Below are positions 44,913 through 54,400 of a stretch of 64,000 bases of DNA, in pieces. Where the stretch lies: the NCBI RefSeq assembly GCF_015832195.1, contig NC_052016.1, positions 34,121,129-34,185,128 of the forward strand. Reading direction: 5' to 3'. Made by a program: the position numbers and the translations under genes. The stretch is from Motacilla alba alba (lineage: Eukaryota > Chordata > Aves > Passeriformes > Motacillidae). The notes below the pieces were generated by a model. It ran no database searches and was not told where the DNA came from. It saw only the letters and a program-made list of their open reading frames with translations. Positions within the stretch are counted from its first letter, which is position 1. Every line of letters begins with the position of its first letter.

Positions 44913-45488
44913 ATCGAATAGGCCCAGATAGGGGAAGAAAAAAGGCAATCCTATATAAATTCCTGGTACTCCCTTGAGTATAAGGACTATTCCTTACTAG
45001 CATGTTTTGCACTCCAGAGTTGGGATGGATGTGTTTTCATAACTTATGAATGGGAACAGCAAGGGACATTGCCTGAAAGAGGTGCTAACCTGCACCCCTG
45101 GAAGCACTGGACTTGGCTTTGATACAGACAGAAAGCTGTAGAGTTGCACAGGCTCACAACTGTGCTCCTGTCACTATGCTGGGAGCACTCAGAGCAGCAG
45201 CGGTGCTGCTCAGGTCAAGGGAAGGGTGAAGGACACAAGCCCATGCACATCCTTCCAGCCAGTTCATCCCAGCCAGGGCACAGCACCCCATTCCCTATCC
45301 CTTGCAAAGCAGTGCATGGTCCAGCACTTTGCCTGCTTCTGTGTTAGGATAGTAACCTCCACCTGTCAATGCCCAGGCTGACCTCTCTGTGCTCTTCCCA
45401 CAGCAGGACAATGTCATGTCTGCCCTGGAGCCTCACCCTCCCCAGCAAAACAGACATCTCGTATGACCTGCCTACTGCTTGTGCCTAG
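29868..45488 (+). CDS. PLA1A: Phosphatidylserine-specific phospholipase A1 (PLA1A), 11 exons
   Basis: Secreted lipase-family enzyme that removes the sn-1 acyl chain of phosphatidylserine to give 2-acyl-lysophosphatidylserine at cell surfaces. The 11 exons join in frame to 1371 nt, or 456 codons plus stop, the length of human PLA1A. The order is signal peptide (about 1-23), N-terminal alpha/beta-hydrolase lipase domain, then a C-terminal region without a separate PLAT exon set. The triad is Ser166 in GVSLG, Asp190 in ALDPAGP and His260 in [11 protein letters not shown]. Cysteines and sequons (NSS, NVT, NTS, NST) fit a secreted glycoprotein. The start ATG at 29868 gives a basic n-region then a leucine-rich core; an in-frame Met at codon 11 is a weaker alternative. 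It lies head-to-head with the CD58-type gene (4.9 kb apart) and convergent with POPDC2. No frameshift or stop interrupts it. Confidence 0.96.
31030..31071. repeat. Imperfect tandem duplication, about 22-bp unit
   Basis: Two near-identical copies of tttcatcagcattctcatg in PLA1A intron 1. Confidence 0.85.
31560..31761 (+). CDS. PLA1A: PLA1A exon 2
   Basis: 202 nt, phase 1 to phase 2, acceptor CCTCCTGTGCAG and donor GTGAGA. It carries the start of the lipase domain: [19 protein letters not shown], a sequon NSS and the strand ending IIIHGFR. That HGF segment forms part of the oxyanion-hole region of the pancreatic-lipase family. Confidence 0.95.
32099..32210. repeat. Polypyrimidine (CTTT-rich) tract
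   Basis: About 110 bp of almost pure C/T on the plus strand (cctttctttcctttatttcc and similar) in PLA1A intron 2. Simple-sequence DNA; the open frames across it are artefacts. Confidence 0.9.
33042..33219 (+). CDS. PLA1A: PLA1A exon 3
   Basis: 178 nt, phase 2 to phase 0. It encodes [15 protein letters not shown], then [20 protein letters not shown], the conserved strand-and-loop core before the catalytic serine, and a sequon NVT. The donor is GTAAGC. Confidence 0.95.
33937..34045 (+). CDS. PLA1A: PLA1A exon 4: nucleophile serine
   Basis: 109 nt, phase 0 to phase 1. It holds the nucleophile elbow [14 protein letters not shown], where Ser166 is the catalytic serine of the GxSxG motif. The flanking splice sites are CCTGCAG and GTATCA. 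Confidence 0.96.
34046..36832 (+). other. PLA1A intron 4
   Basis: 2.8 kb without recognised coding sequence; contains the decayed reverse CR1 at about 34965-35120. Confidence 0.7.
34965..35120 (-). mobile_element. CR1 LINE 3' end, reverse orientation, decayed
   Basis: Reads agtcacagaatcatttatgt, then ggaaggtctctccattcc and tcaaagtggggctgcattg, a diverged reverse-complement CR1 tail in PLA1A intron 4. A short ACC triplet repeat is embedded. Confidence 0.65.
36833..36934 (+). CDS. PLA1A: PLA1A exon 5: catalytic aspartate
   Basis: 102 nt, phase 1 to phase 1. It encodes [20 protein letters not shown] then [13 protein letters not shown]. Asp190 in the LDPAGP motif is the acid of the catalytic triad. 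Confidence 0.96.
37727..37816 (+). CDS. PLA1A: PLA1A exon 6
   Basis: 90 nt, phase 1 to phase 1. It encodes [20 protein letters not shown] then PGCPRFISA, the beta9-loop region. The short loops here are characteristic of phospholipase A1 activity in the family, as opposed to triacylglycerol lipases. Confidence 0.95.
38680..38847 (+). CDS. PLA1A: PLA1A exon 7: catalytic histidine
   Basis: 168 nt, phase 1 to phase 1. It encodes [19 protein letters not shown], with His260 completing the triad, then the lid segment between cysteines (CPIVGFPC) and [16 protein letters not shown]. The lid is short, as in human PLA1A. Confidence 0.96.
39901..39990 (+). CDS. PLA1A: PLA1A exon 8
   Basis: 90 nt, phase 1 to phase 1, acceptor CCCCCTGCAG and donor GTAAGT. 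It encodes [19 protein letters not shown] then [10 protein letters not shown], matching the end of the lipase domain. An NTS sequon is present. Confidence 0.94.
40432..40540 (+). CDS. PLA1A: PLA1A exon 9
   Basis: 109 nt, phase 1 to phase 2, acceptor TTGCTCAG and donor GTGAGT. It encodes [20 protein letters not shown] then [15 protein letters not shown]. The HHSLVEF motif starts the C-terminal beta-rich region and is shared with human PLA1A. Confidence 0.94.
40541..43893 (+). other. PLA1A intron 9
   Basis: The largest PLA1A intron, 3.35 kb. Several open frames of 60-135 codons occur near 41100-41950 in a moderately G+C-rich part, but they overlap on both strands and resemble nothing known. 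Confidence 0.65.
43894..44058 (+). CDS. PLA1A: PLA1A exon 10
   Basis: 165 nt, phase 2 to phase 2, after the largest intron (3.35 kb). It encodes [19 protein letters not shown], then [17 protein letters not shown] and [15 protein letters not shown]. It continues the C-terminal beta-rich region. Confidence 0.93.
44859..44912. repeat. CTAT tetranucleotide microsatellite
   Basis: About 13 uninterrupted CTAT units in PLA1A intron 10. Long pure tetranucleotide arrays are usually length-polymorphic. Confidence 0.97.
45404..45488 (+). CDS. PLA1A: PLA1A exon 11 and stop
   Basis: 85 nt from phase 2 to TAG at 45486-45488. It encodes the tail [28 protein letters not shown]. The acceptor reads CACAGCAG, a NAGNAG tandem, so splicing three bases later (45407) would only drop one serine. 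The Cys-Leu-Pro of the tail is shared with human PLA1A; the rest is divergent. Confidence 0.82.
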
Positions 45489-45890
45489 CTCTGCCTTCAG
45501 GATACACAGAAGCAGAAAGGAGTCCTGAACCTATTGCTGCTCTCTTCTCCCAGATGATACTTTCACCATAAAACTGGATGGGTTTTTTACTCCCTGCATT
45601 AGGGGCAAGATGTCAAGGAAAAGAAGTGCATGGCAGATTGACAAATACAAGGTTAACTGGTTACAGCAAAATCTCCCAGTTAAAAGACTGGATTGACACT
45701 TTTGTCTCACAGGTTCTGTACCCAGCTCTCAAAGTGAGATAGAAAAGTCATTTAATCTTGAGGCTTGAATCTGTATGAAAGAAGGAGAGGATAATATAAT
45801 TCTTTTTATAGTGGGAGTATTAGTGTAATTCATTAGTGTTTTATATATAAACTGTTCTGTAATCTTCATATTAAAGGTGAGAGGTACTAT
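45489..45890 (+). other. PLA1A: Likely PLA1A 3' UTR
   Basis: Non-coding sequence after the stop codon. The variant poly(A) signal ATTAAA at 45870-45875 is the first plausible hexamer I saw. The end of the transcript is not fixed by the sequence alone. Confidence 0.35.
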
Positions 45891-47914
45891 TTTTCCTCAG
45901 CAAGAGGAAACTGTGTGGTTCAAGTTTGGCACATGAAGGAGTCACTCTTAGCCAGAGCTCCAGTGGGAAACTTGCTAGTCCCATCTACAAGATGCTTTCA
46001 GAGGGAGACCCTATTGATTTCACAGCACATAAATCTCTCTGAAGCTCACATGAAGTGAAGCAGGCATCAGGAGCAGCACAGAGCTCTCACATCCAATTTT
46101 GCATGCTTTCACCATCTGCTCAGAATAGAAGGTAGTAGGAGAATGGAGCACTGTAGCCACAGGGCCACCTACCACAAATTAATCCCAGGAACTCAGCACA
46201 GCTGTTCAGACCTGAAAAAGTAGTTGAAATCTGAAAATAATTGGTGAAAGATTACGGTGGGATGCATGACCACAGAAACAACACACCCACACCTTTTCCA
46301 CACCACCATACATTTGCAAATTAAAGAGGTGACAAGTCTTTCATCATTTCTGCCCACAAATCACATGTTCTGTTGACCATTTTCTCTGGTTGCCTGTAGT
46401 GACTTGAAAAGTGCACCACGGATTCCATGATCAGGGGTGAAGGGCATGCTAAAAGCATTGAAGAAGTGTCTGAAGTCATTTGCTGTTCACTCCTGCTTCA
46501 CTAGATAGTGTCACAGCAAAATCCAGGATTTTGGGCTCTGCCTTATGACTGTTTGGAAGGACAGCTAACAAACACCATCTCCAACACACACTTGGGAGAG
46601 GGATAGAGCTGGACTCTGACAACCTGAGAGAGATTCAGGTTAGTTGGCACCATGATTGAAGAGTTTCCTGGGATCTTCTTGTTGAAGACTGGAATATAAG
46701 TTCAGCAGACACCTGTGAAGGACAGTGTGTAATTCAGCCCAGCCTGATCCACTGCTTCAGGCAGGTGCATAAAGCACCTCGACAGATGGAGCCAGTTCCA
46801 CTGCACATTTCAGCTTCTTTGCAGAAGAGACCCCAACAGCTCCCATGTCAATCTGCTGCAGACATTTCCGAGCTGTGAAAGGCAGTGGGGTCAGGCTGAA
46901 GCACCAATGTATTGACAGAGCATGATCACAACCATGAGCAGGATGATTCCCAGGCCTGGGACAGCCCCATTCTCCTGCCCTGGTGTGGCAGCAAAGGTGA
47001 GCAGTGCAAGGAGCTGTGTACATCACAGATCCCACATATCCACCACTCCAGTGGCCCTCAGCAAGAGAGCCAGATCCCAAGCACAGGTTTTGGCCAGCTG
47101 AGACTTGTGAGACAGGTCAAACCAGAGGCTGGGCCACAGCCCCTGCGTGAGCAGGGCAGTGCAGGTGGGGCTGCCTCCACCAGCCCAGGGCTGACACAAA
47201 GTCAGCCCCACAGGCAGAATGGCTGTGCCCCAGCATGTCTGTGCCAAGAGGCACTGAAGGACACCCTTCCCTGTGGTGACAGAAGGACCAACATTCCTTG
47301 CTCTTTCCCTGAATACTTGCCCTGGAGAGGCTCCTTCTCCCATTGCTCAACTTGATTGCACCAAGCTCTGTGAGACAGAGGATTCTTCCACAGGTACTTC
47401 CATTTCCCTGACTGAGGAAATAGTTGCGGAAGCTCATGAGACAAATCCTGCTGCAGCTGAACGTGGAAGGAGCCTTCCATCTCTACACTATTTTCATTAA
47501 GGCATTGCCCTTGCTACCAATGGCTGCTCTCTTCACAGATGTTTTGTATCCATTACTTTCTTCATTTGATGTTTGTGCACCCTGAGGTCACACCCACCTT
47601 GAGCACACACAAAAAAGGGTTATTTCCTACACCTGTTCCCAATCTAAATTCCTTCTCTTTCTTATTTCAAGAATCAATGCAAACAACCAACCAGAAGTCT
47701 TTTTTCACTAGCTTCTTTGAGAAGTTGTGCTTGTCATAAATGAGAAATCCTATCTCCTGGAAAAGTAATTTCTGGTCTTACTAGAGTGGATGCCCAGTGA
47801 GATGCATATCATCAAACTCTCCATTGCAAGCCCTTTACCAAAGCAGTCAGGCCCATTTCCCCTTGCCCTATCCACTCTGTGCTTTGAGATCACCTCAAGT
47901 GATCTCACTCTTCA

Positions 47915-47943
47915 AATCCTCCCTCCCTCCCTTCCTCCCTTCA
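47915..47943. repeat. CCCT-rich simple repeat
   Basis: Repeated ccct and cctt units (ctccctccctcccttcct). It lies just downstream of the POPDC2 3' end. The nearby phrase tctcactcttcaaatcct occurs twice (about 47906 and 47951). Confidence 0.85.
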
Positions 47944-47994
47944 GCTGTTTTCTCACTCTTCAAATCCTCAAACACCAGTAGTTTCATCTCCGAC

Positions 47995-48000
47995 TTTAAT
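47995..48000 (-). terminator. POPDC2: Possible POPDC2 poly(A) signal
   Basis: TTTAAT on the plus strand is ATTAAA in the direction of POPDC2, about 340 bp past its stop codon. It is the nearest plausible hexamer I noticed; a variant signal with no transcript support. Confidence 0.25.
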
Positions 48001-48341
48001 GGGAATCATTGAATCGAAAGGAACACAGATTCTGCAAGCAGGCTGGAATTGCTTGCAGGATATTGGTGCACTTTGGTGACAGAGCTGCTGACAACCTCAG
48101 AGAGGCACAACTAGAAAACAGACCATGGAAGCACACTGTGGAAGGCAGCTCTGGTGAACAGCCATGGGGTGGGAGGTGCTGGAGTGTCACACTGCAGTCT
48201 TAAGCATGTGCTTCATGTGCTCCTGAGTGTAGATATCTGCTGGCAGACGTCTCTGCATGCTAAAGAGTGTCTCTGGTCAAAAACCTGTGTGAGCATCTGC
48301 TCCCTTGGAGGGGCTTCGGGATGAAAACAGCCTGTTGTTCC

Positions 48342-48404
48342 CTAGAGTTCAGGGGTCTGAGTGGGAGCCAGAGGGGCTCGTCCTTTGCAGAGAGGGTGAG
48401 AACT
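48342..48404 (-). CDS. POPDC2: POPDC2 exon 4: conserved C-terminus
   Basis: 63 nt from acceptor CCATCTCCAG (phase 0) to TAG at 48344-48342, encoding SSHPLCKGRAPLAPTQTPEL. The APLAPT-x-TPEL end matches human POPDC2, and joining to exon 3 after Asp-Tyr gives exactly 364 residues. The exon is inside a longer chance open frame upstream of the acceptor. Confidence 0.85.
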   Translation of the reverse strand, partial: SSHPLCKGRAPLAPTQTPEL

Positions 48405-51400
48405 CTGGAGATGGTTTTCAGAGGCTGCGGAAGGAATGCAGTGGAGGAGGGAGGAAAAGGGGAACAGGGAACAGAAGGGGGAGGGAGAGAGAGAGAAAGA
48501 GCACACCATTACTATCATACTTTCAAACTTTTCCAAGACATAAATCTTATGGAGCCCACCATTACCTGTTCTTCCCCCCTCCTTTCCTAGATTACAGCGC
48601 AAAACTATGTAATTCCTCAACAACTGATAAATCAGGAAACAGGGTTATGCACCCATTCTGAGATGGCAAAAACAAACCCTTCCAAAGTGCCTTCTGTGGT
48701 ATTGGTTAAACAAAGCCCACACACAGCTCCTTTGCTTTTGCTCTCAAAGCATGTACAAATTGTTAACTACTAACTTAGATACCAAGTTGCAGACCATCAA
48801 GCATCCATCCACCCATCTCACCCACCAAAGAAAAAGGCAGCCCCAAGATGTAGCTGTAAAAAAACAGGTAGCAACAGCTACACATCCTGCAAGCACTTAA
48901 TAGCAACAAACTAGAACAAATGCAATATGAACAGGAGAAAAAGCAGGTGGCTCTTGGTTGTTTAAATTTCCTGGCAAGGAATAAAGCTTAGTTTCCTCTG
49001 GAGCACTGAGCTATACTATACTGTTAAAGCAAGTAGTAAGCAGAATCTTTGAACCTGCCTCCTTCAAACAGGCAGCATCCTCCTTAGAGAACGAATGTGC
49101 TCATCAGTGGGATATCACAGTCCATCTTACTCATAAGCAAACTAGAAACACTTTCAAGGAATTAGATTACATGAATAGTAGGTCAATATATCTTTCATGA
49201 ATATTTTCTTGTGTATGACCTTTGTAGGACTTTGGACATTCAAGAATTGCCCTCCTGAACTGTAGTGTTGCAAGGTGGCCGTTGTAGTGACAGAAAAGGA
49301 AAACAAATGTCACCCACAGAAGCACTTCAGCATGGGGAATTTAGAGAGCTGCAACATGATTACCCACGTTGGGAGTTACTGGGGAAGGAGATGAGAGCAC
49401 AGACCAGGGGAAAGCCCCAGGGGATCTCTGACCTCAGGGACTTACTTTGAAGAATGACACTGCAGGGGATTTCCCAGTTTATTACAGATGTACGAAAAAG
49501 TAAGGAAAGTGCTTTACCTGAGCCATGGCAGACCTGCTTGGATTATTTGCTGAGCTGTGACAAGTGTTTGGACAGAGGGAATACCCGCAACCCCTCTGTA
49601 TCACTAGTTTTTGTGGTGAGGCACTCAAGTTGCTGTGGAATATTGCCCAGATGTGACAATTGCTGTTGTGCCACTGGGATGTGATGCAGATGGGACACAC
49701 AAGTGCCAAGTAGGGTACCAGGGAAGCTCTCATTCCACCACTGTGAGCACACTAAGCAGAGGTTTTGATTCCTTGTCTAATTACCTTCAAAATTAAAATA
49801 CCACACTGTTGTCTATTGTCTGTTGTCTCCAGACTGACAGACATGGAAGATCATCTTTCTCTCCCACCTCAAATACACCTCTAAACATCTGGCTTTTATT
49901 GCAGGTCTCTGCTGCCAATAGCAGCACTCCTGGATACTGCCTCTGTCACCAGATCTAGAAAGACGAGACCTTCCAGCTCACAACAGGACTGTGTGAAAGA
50001 AAGAATAGCTTTTTGCTGTGTAGCAGTTTTGTACAACACACACACACCCCTTGTGTGTATGTTCACAGTATCGCCTCACTGCCAAAAATGGGTGGAAATT
50101 TTTCAAAAAAGCTACAATGTTACTTGCCTCCTTCCTTTTCTATTGCATTTGAAATTCTGGTTTTATTGAGCTTGATCTACCAGAAGAATTCTACCAGTGA
50201 TCTGAGAATGTATATCCTCCTTCTGAGAAGGCAAAATAAAATCAAAGCACAGGCAAAGTGATTTTGCTGTGTTCACAACGCTACTTGCATTCACTTGTGA
50301 TTGCATGTTTTCACAGACACTCTGATAGCTAGGAGGATGGATGTCTCAGAAGTGATTCAGTGTTCCTGCCTCTCCAAGTAAGGACTGAAAAAGCTGCAAA
50401 TTCCTATCTCCAGCAGCCTACCAGCAGAACCAGGGGCTTCACATTCCTAGAACAAATGTGGAATTTTTTTTTCTCTCTCTGCCTCCTTAAAAAAGAAAAC
50501 AACAAACTACACAAAACCAAACAACCCCAACAACAAAACCCTAGTCAGAACTCTTGCTAACTCTTTGTCTGATTCAGCCAGAAACAAATACACTTGCTCT
50601 TTCCCTGGTCACTTTCTTCATATCTCAGATAATATGAAGAATACTGCAGACTTGTCAGGGCTCATGCCAGGAGCCAATGCTCCCTGCCACTGGGTCCACA
50701 GCACAGGTAGAAGTAGACCCAAGAAGGCACAGAGGAGAGCAGGGTGCAGTGTTGCTGTGTTCAAGCTGCAGCTGCAGCCCAGCCCTGCAACTTCCTTCCT
50801 GCTGTGCAGACCCAACTGAGACACACACAGGGGTCACTTCTAAGACAGAAATTCCAGTCCCAAGCTTGGTGCCTGGCAGCTGGATTACTATGGGAGGCAG
50901 CAGGAATGCACATTTTGGGGTATGCAGCTGGTGTGTAGCAGCTGGCATGCAGTGGCTAGCTAAAAGTAGCTCAGGGTGGAATTTCTCTCTTGGCCACTTG
51001 GATTTGAATTTCAAGCACAAGCCACTCTCCCATCTGTTTCTGTTTGCCTGCACTGTTCTTCTGCCTCAACAGCCACCAGGCACAAGAATGTTTTTCCCTT
51101 GTGGAGTAAGGAGCTGGCATTTTGGAAGAGAGCATCTCATTCCTACTCACTGCAAAGTTTGGGGCATCTTAAAACAATGCTTAGCCTGTCAGTCCACCTA
51201 GGGTGACTGGAGGAAAGACCTATACCACCCAGGGCAGACTTTTCTACATCTTACTGATCTGGCAGAGACGAATCTCAGCAGAAACAAGGAGGACAGATCA
51301 AATGCTGGGATAAGCTGTGGTGGGCAGGGAGAGGAAGGACTCTGAGCTTTGTCATCCTGCTGAGCACTTGCAGGGTTTATAGCAACTCCTTGCCACCAAT

Positions 51401-54400
51401 CTGCTATAAACCCTGGAGCTGTTTCTAGTCCTGTTGGCATCTCCTGGAATGCGGGCTTTCTAACCTGCAGAGCTCTTGCTCAGCTCAACACTGGAGTATC
51501 TCCTGGCATTGGTCTACGTCATGGTCTCAGTGACCACTTGTGTACCACCTGCCTGCCTGGACACCATCTCAGTGTTTCTGCCTGTCTTCAGGGATGGGGA
51601 GAGAAGTGGGCAGGGAAGAGCTTTCTATAGCCAGGTTACTGGCCCTTCTACCCCACAGTACAGCTGGTGCCTGGAGTCAAGCCTCTGCCCTGCTGCTTTT
51701 CCTTAGGAAAACCACATAGCTTGAGCCCACCTTCTGGGATTCCTTGGGGCAGCGGGCCAAAAAACACTGCAGAGGTTCAAACCCATGGCAAATGGGGTCC
51801 AGTGCTTGTCCAGGCAGATGCATCACGGGAAAGACTTGCTCTGCAAGTGGGTACTTACGCGAGGGTCCCACACAGGGTGAGGAGTGCCCGTGCCAGGAGT
51901 GCCCTCACTTCATATACTCCCCTTCGCTCACATAGTCCATAAAAGACCCCGGCAACTCAGCAAAATCTTCCAAGACAAGACTGGTGGAGTCCTCACCCAG
52001 CAGATCACTGTCGGGCCGGGATGCCCGGGGGCGTGGAGCCGGCGGTGGTGGCGGTGGCGGCTGCGGCGGCGGCTCAGAGACGCTGGCCTGGCCAGAGCCC
52101 GGCAGCAGCTCCTCACAGTCATCCGACTCACCCTCGGAGGAGGCTGGCCCAAGGACGTGGTAGAGGCTGGGCAAGCGGATGTCGAAGCGAAGGCCAAACT
52201 TGGCGAAGAGCTTCTCGTTGAGGGAGTAGAGCTTCTCCGAGATGTCATAGCCCAGATGGGAGGAGAAGAGCCGGGCGATGTAGCGGTCCTTCCTCAGGAG
52301 GAGATACAGCTTCTTCCTCGGCCAGGTGATGTAGCTGCAGTCGGTCTCAGCTGTCAGCGTGACCTGTGGGGCAGGGAGTGAGTGGAGTAAGTCCCATTGC
52401 CTGGGCGGGGTCACCCACCTTGGAGCCATGTGCTTCACTGCAGGGAATGCCCTCAGCCCCTTTGAATCCTACTTTCCCCAGATGGTGGGGCTGGACTGTC
52501 CTGGTTGAATCACGGGATAAATCCTTACCTGCTGCAGTTTCCTCTCCCTAAGAAGGCAAAGACCCCATTTTCCTATGCAATTAGTAGCATGTCCTCATTT
52601 AACCCAGCCACATGGATGGCTATGATTCACCCTTTTGCTTTCAGATGATGCTCCCTATTGACATCTGAGGGATGTAGCTGAAATGAACAGACAGGGCAGC
52701 ACAGACAGACCTATCCCTCAGAAATGCTACAGAGTGGGATATTTTTGCATGCCCAGTCAGTCTGAGTAGCCAGCAAGGAGCCCTGGGGGAAGCTGCTGAC
52801 CCATTCTGCTGCTGGATTGCACAGCCCCACAGGCCCTGCTCCAAGAAGGCCCTGAGCTTTGGGCCACCTGAAAGGCTTGCCTGGTCATCCTGTGCCCAAG
52901 GGACATCCTGTCTCAGCAGTTCTGCTTGACTCTGTAGGGCTGAATGGCCTTGAAGGACATTGCAGCACAGCTCAGTGAGAGAGGAAATGAAAAGGTTTTA
53001 TTCATGAGGGTTTACCGGATTGATTTTAGAGAACATTTCATTTTCCTTCTGGTTTTGCCAGTGTAAAGAGAGACCTTTTCCCTCTAAGTGTAGGACAAGA
53101 ACAATTTCAGAAAAAACATTATTTAGCGTGTAAGTGTATATTATAATAAATAATAAGAATAAAGACAAGAAATGCAGGAAGGGTCAAACTGCCCTGGGCC
53201 AAAGAAGAATATCCGAGTGTAATGGAGACACTGGCATGCGAACAAGTGCCGGAACCAAAATATCCCGGGGGCTCCCTTTCACTCTACGCCCAGGGGTCTC
53301 CTTGGTCAGCCGCCATGGCAGACGGCCACTGGGAAGCTGAACATGGCTTGGCTGCATGTGTGTGTCCTTGGGTTTGATATTTAATGCCATTGCCCTGCAA
53401 ACAGCTGTCTGATGAAAGAAATATAGGAGATAAAACCGGAGAACTTTCCCAGGCCAGGCAAGCAAAAAGAAGGGTCACACAGAAATTGAAATGACTGGAA
53501 TCTCATTTTCCTAATCAACCTCTGGCACAGTGATCAAAAGTGATCCCTTCTTGTAAGGGATTGAGATGCAATAAGCAAACCTGCCACCAAACCAGGACAG
53601 CAAGACAGATTTCACTCCTGAATCCCCCCTGACACAAGTGCTCCGGCATCAGCAAGAGCCTGTAATTCAGCCTTCTGGGGGAAAGTGACAGCCCTGAAAC
53701 CAAACTCCTTCAGGCACTTGGACCCAACAGTCCTGTGGGAAGCAGACAGCCAAAGCAGAAAGCTCAGGGAAGGCAGCTATTCTCGTTAGACTAAGTCATG
53801 CTTCTGCCATTTTTCAGTGGGCTCAGAATTGAAATTTGTCATTCCAGGGAGCCATGGGGCAAGAAAAACATTGGGCAAGAAATACCTTCCATGCCTTCCT
53901 CCAGCAAAGACCCAGAGTCCAACATGCACTTTTTAAACCAAATTATTGTGTCGCTAAGACAAGGTTGAGATAAGTTACAGAGTTTTATTAACTACTCAGG
54001 TGAGAGGGACTAGTGTCTTAAACAGCTGCCAAAAGCAGCATATCACCATGGTTAGCATGGCCACCAAGAGTAAGGTCCTTCCAGGTACATGGACTGGTCA
54101 AGTGACACCTGATGACTGCTGGTCTCACACAGCTGCTACTTCTTCATGCTCCTCCATAAGCACATGTGGGGTTTAGGCATTTCCAGCATGTGGCCTTCCC
54201 TACCTAGGGCTCTACCTCCCCATCCTGAGGCCAGGCACAGCTGACCTCACTGACCAGCCCTGTCTTGCAGAGCAGGAGATGTGCCAGAGCATGGTGCTGG
54301 CAGGGCTGGTGCAGCCTGGCCCCAGCCTGCTCCCAAGCTGTCTCGTGCACCACAGATGAAGACCCTCAGGAGGTCTGGGAACATTCAGTTCCACAGAAAT

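Larger units (their letters stand above)
45891..48341. other. Interval between convergent PLA1A and POPDC2
   Basis: About 2.4 kb holding the two genes' 3' flanks. Overlapping open frames near 46900-47480 on both strands are not recognised and are probably compositional. No transposon stands out. Confidence 0.55.

Noticed and set aside
46912..47355. 147-codon plus-strand open frame in the PLA1A-POPDC2 interval
   Set aside because: No recognisable family, overlaps comparably long frames on the opposite strand, and no splice structure supports it.
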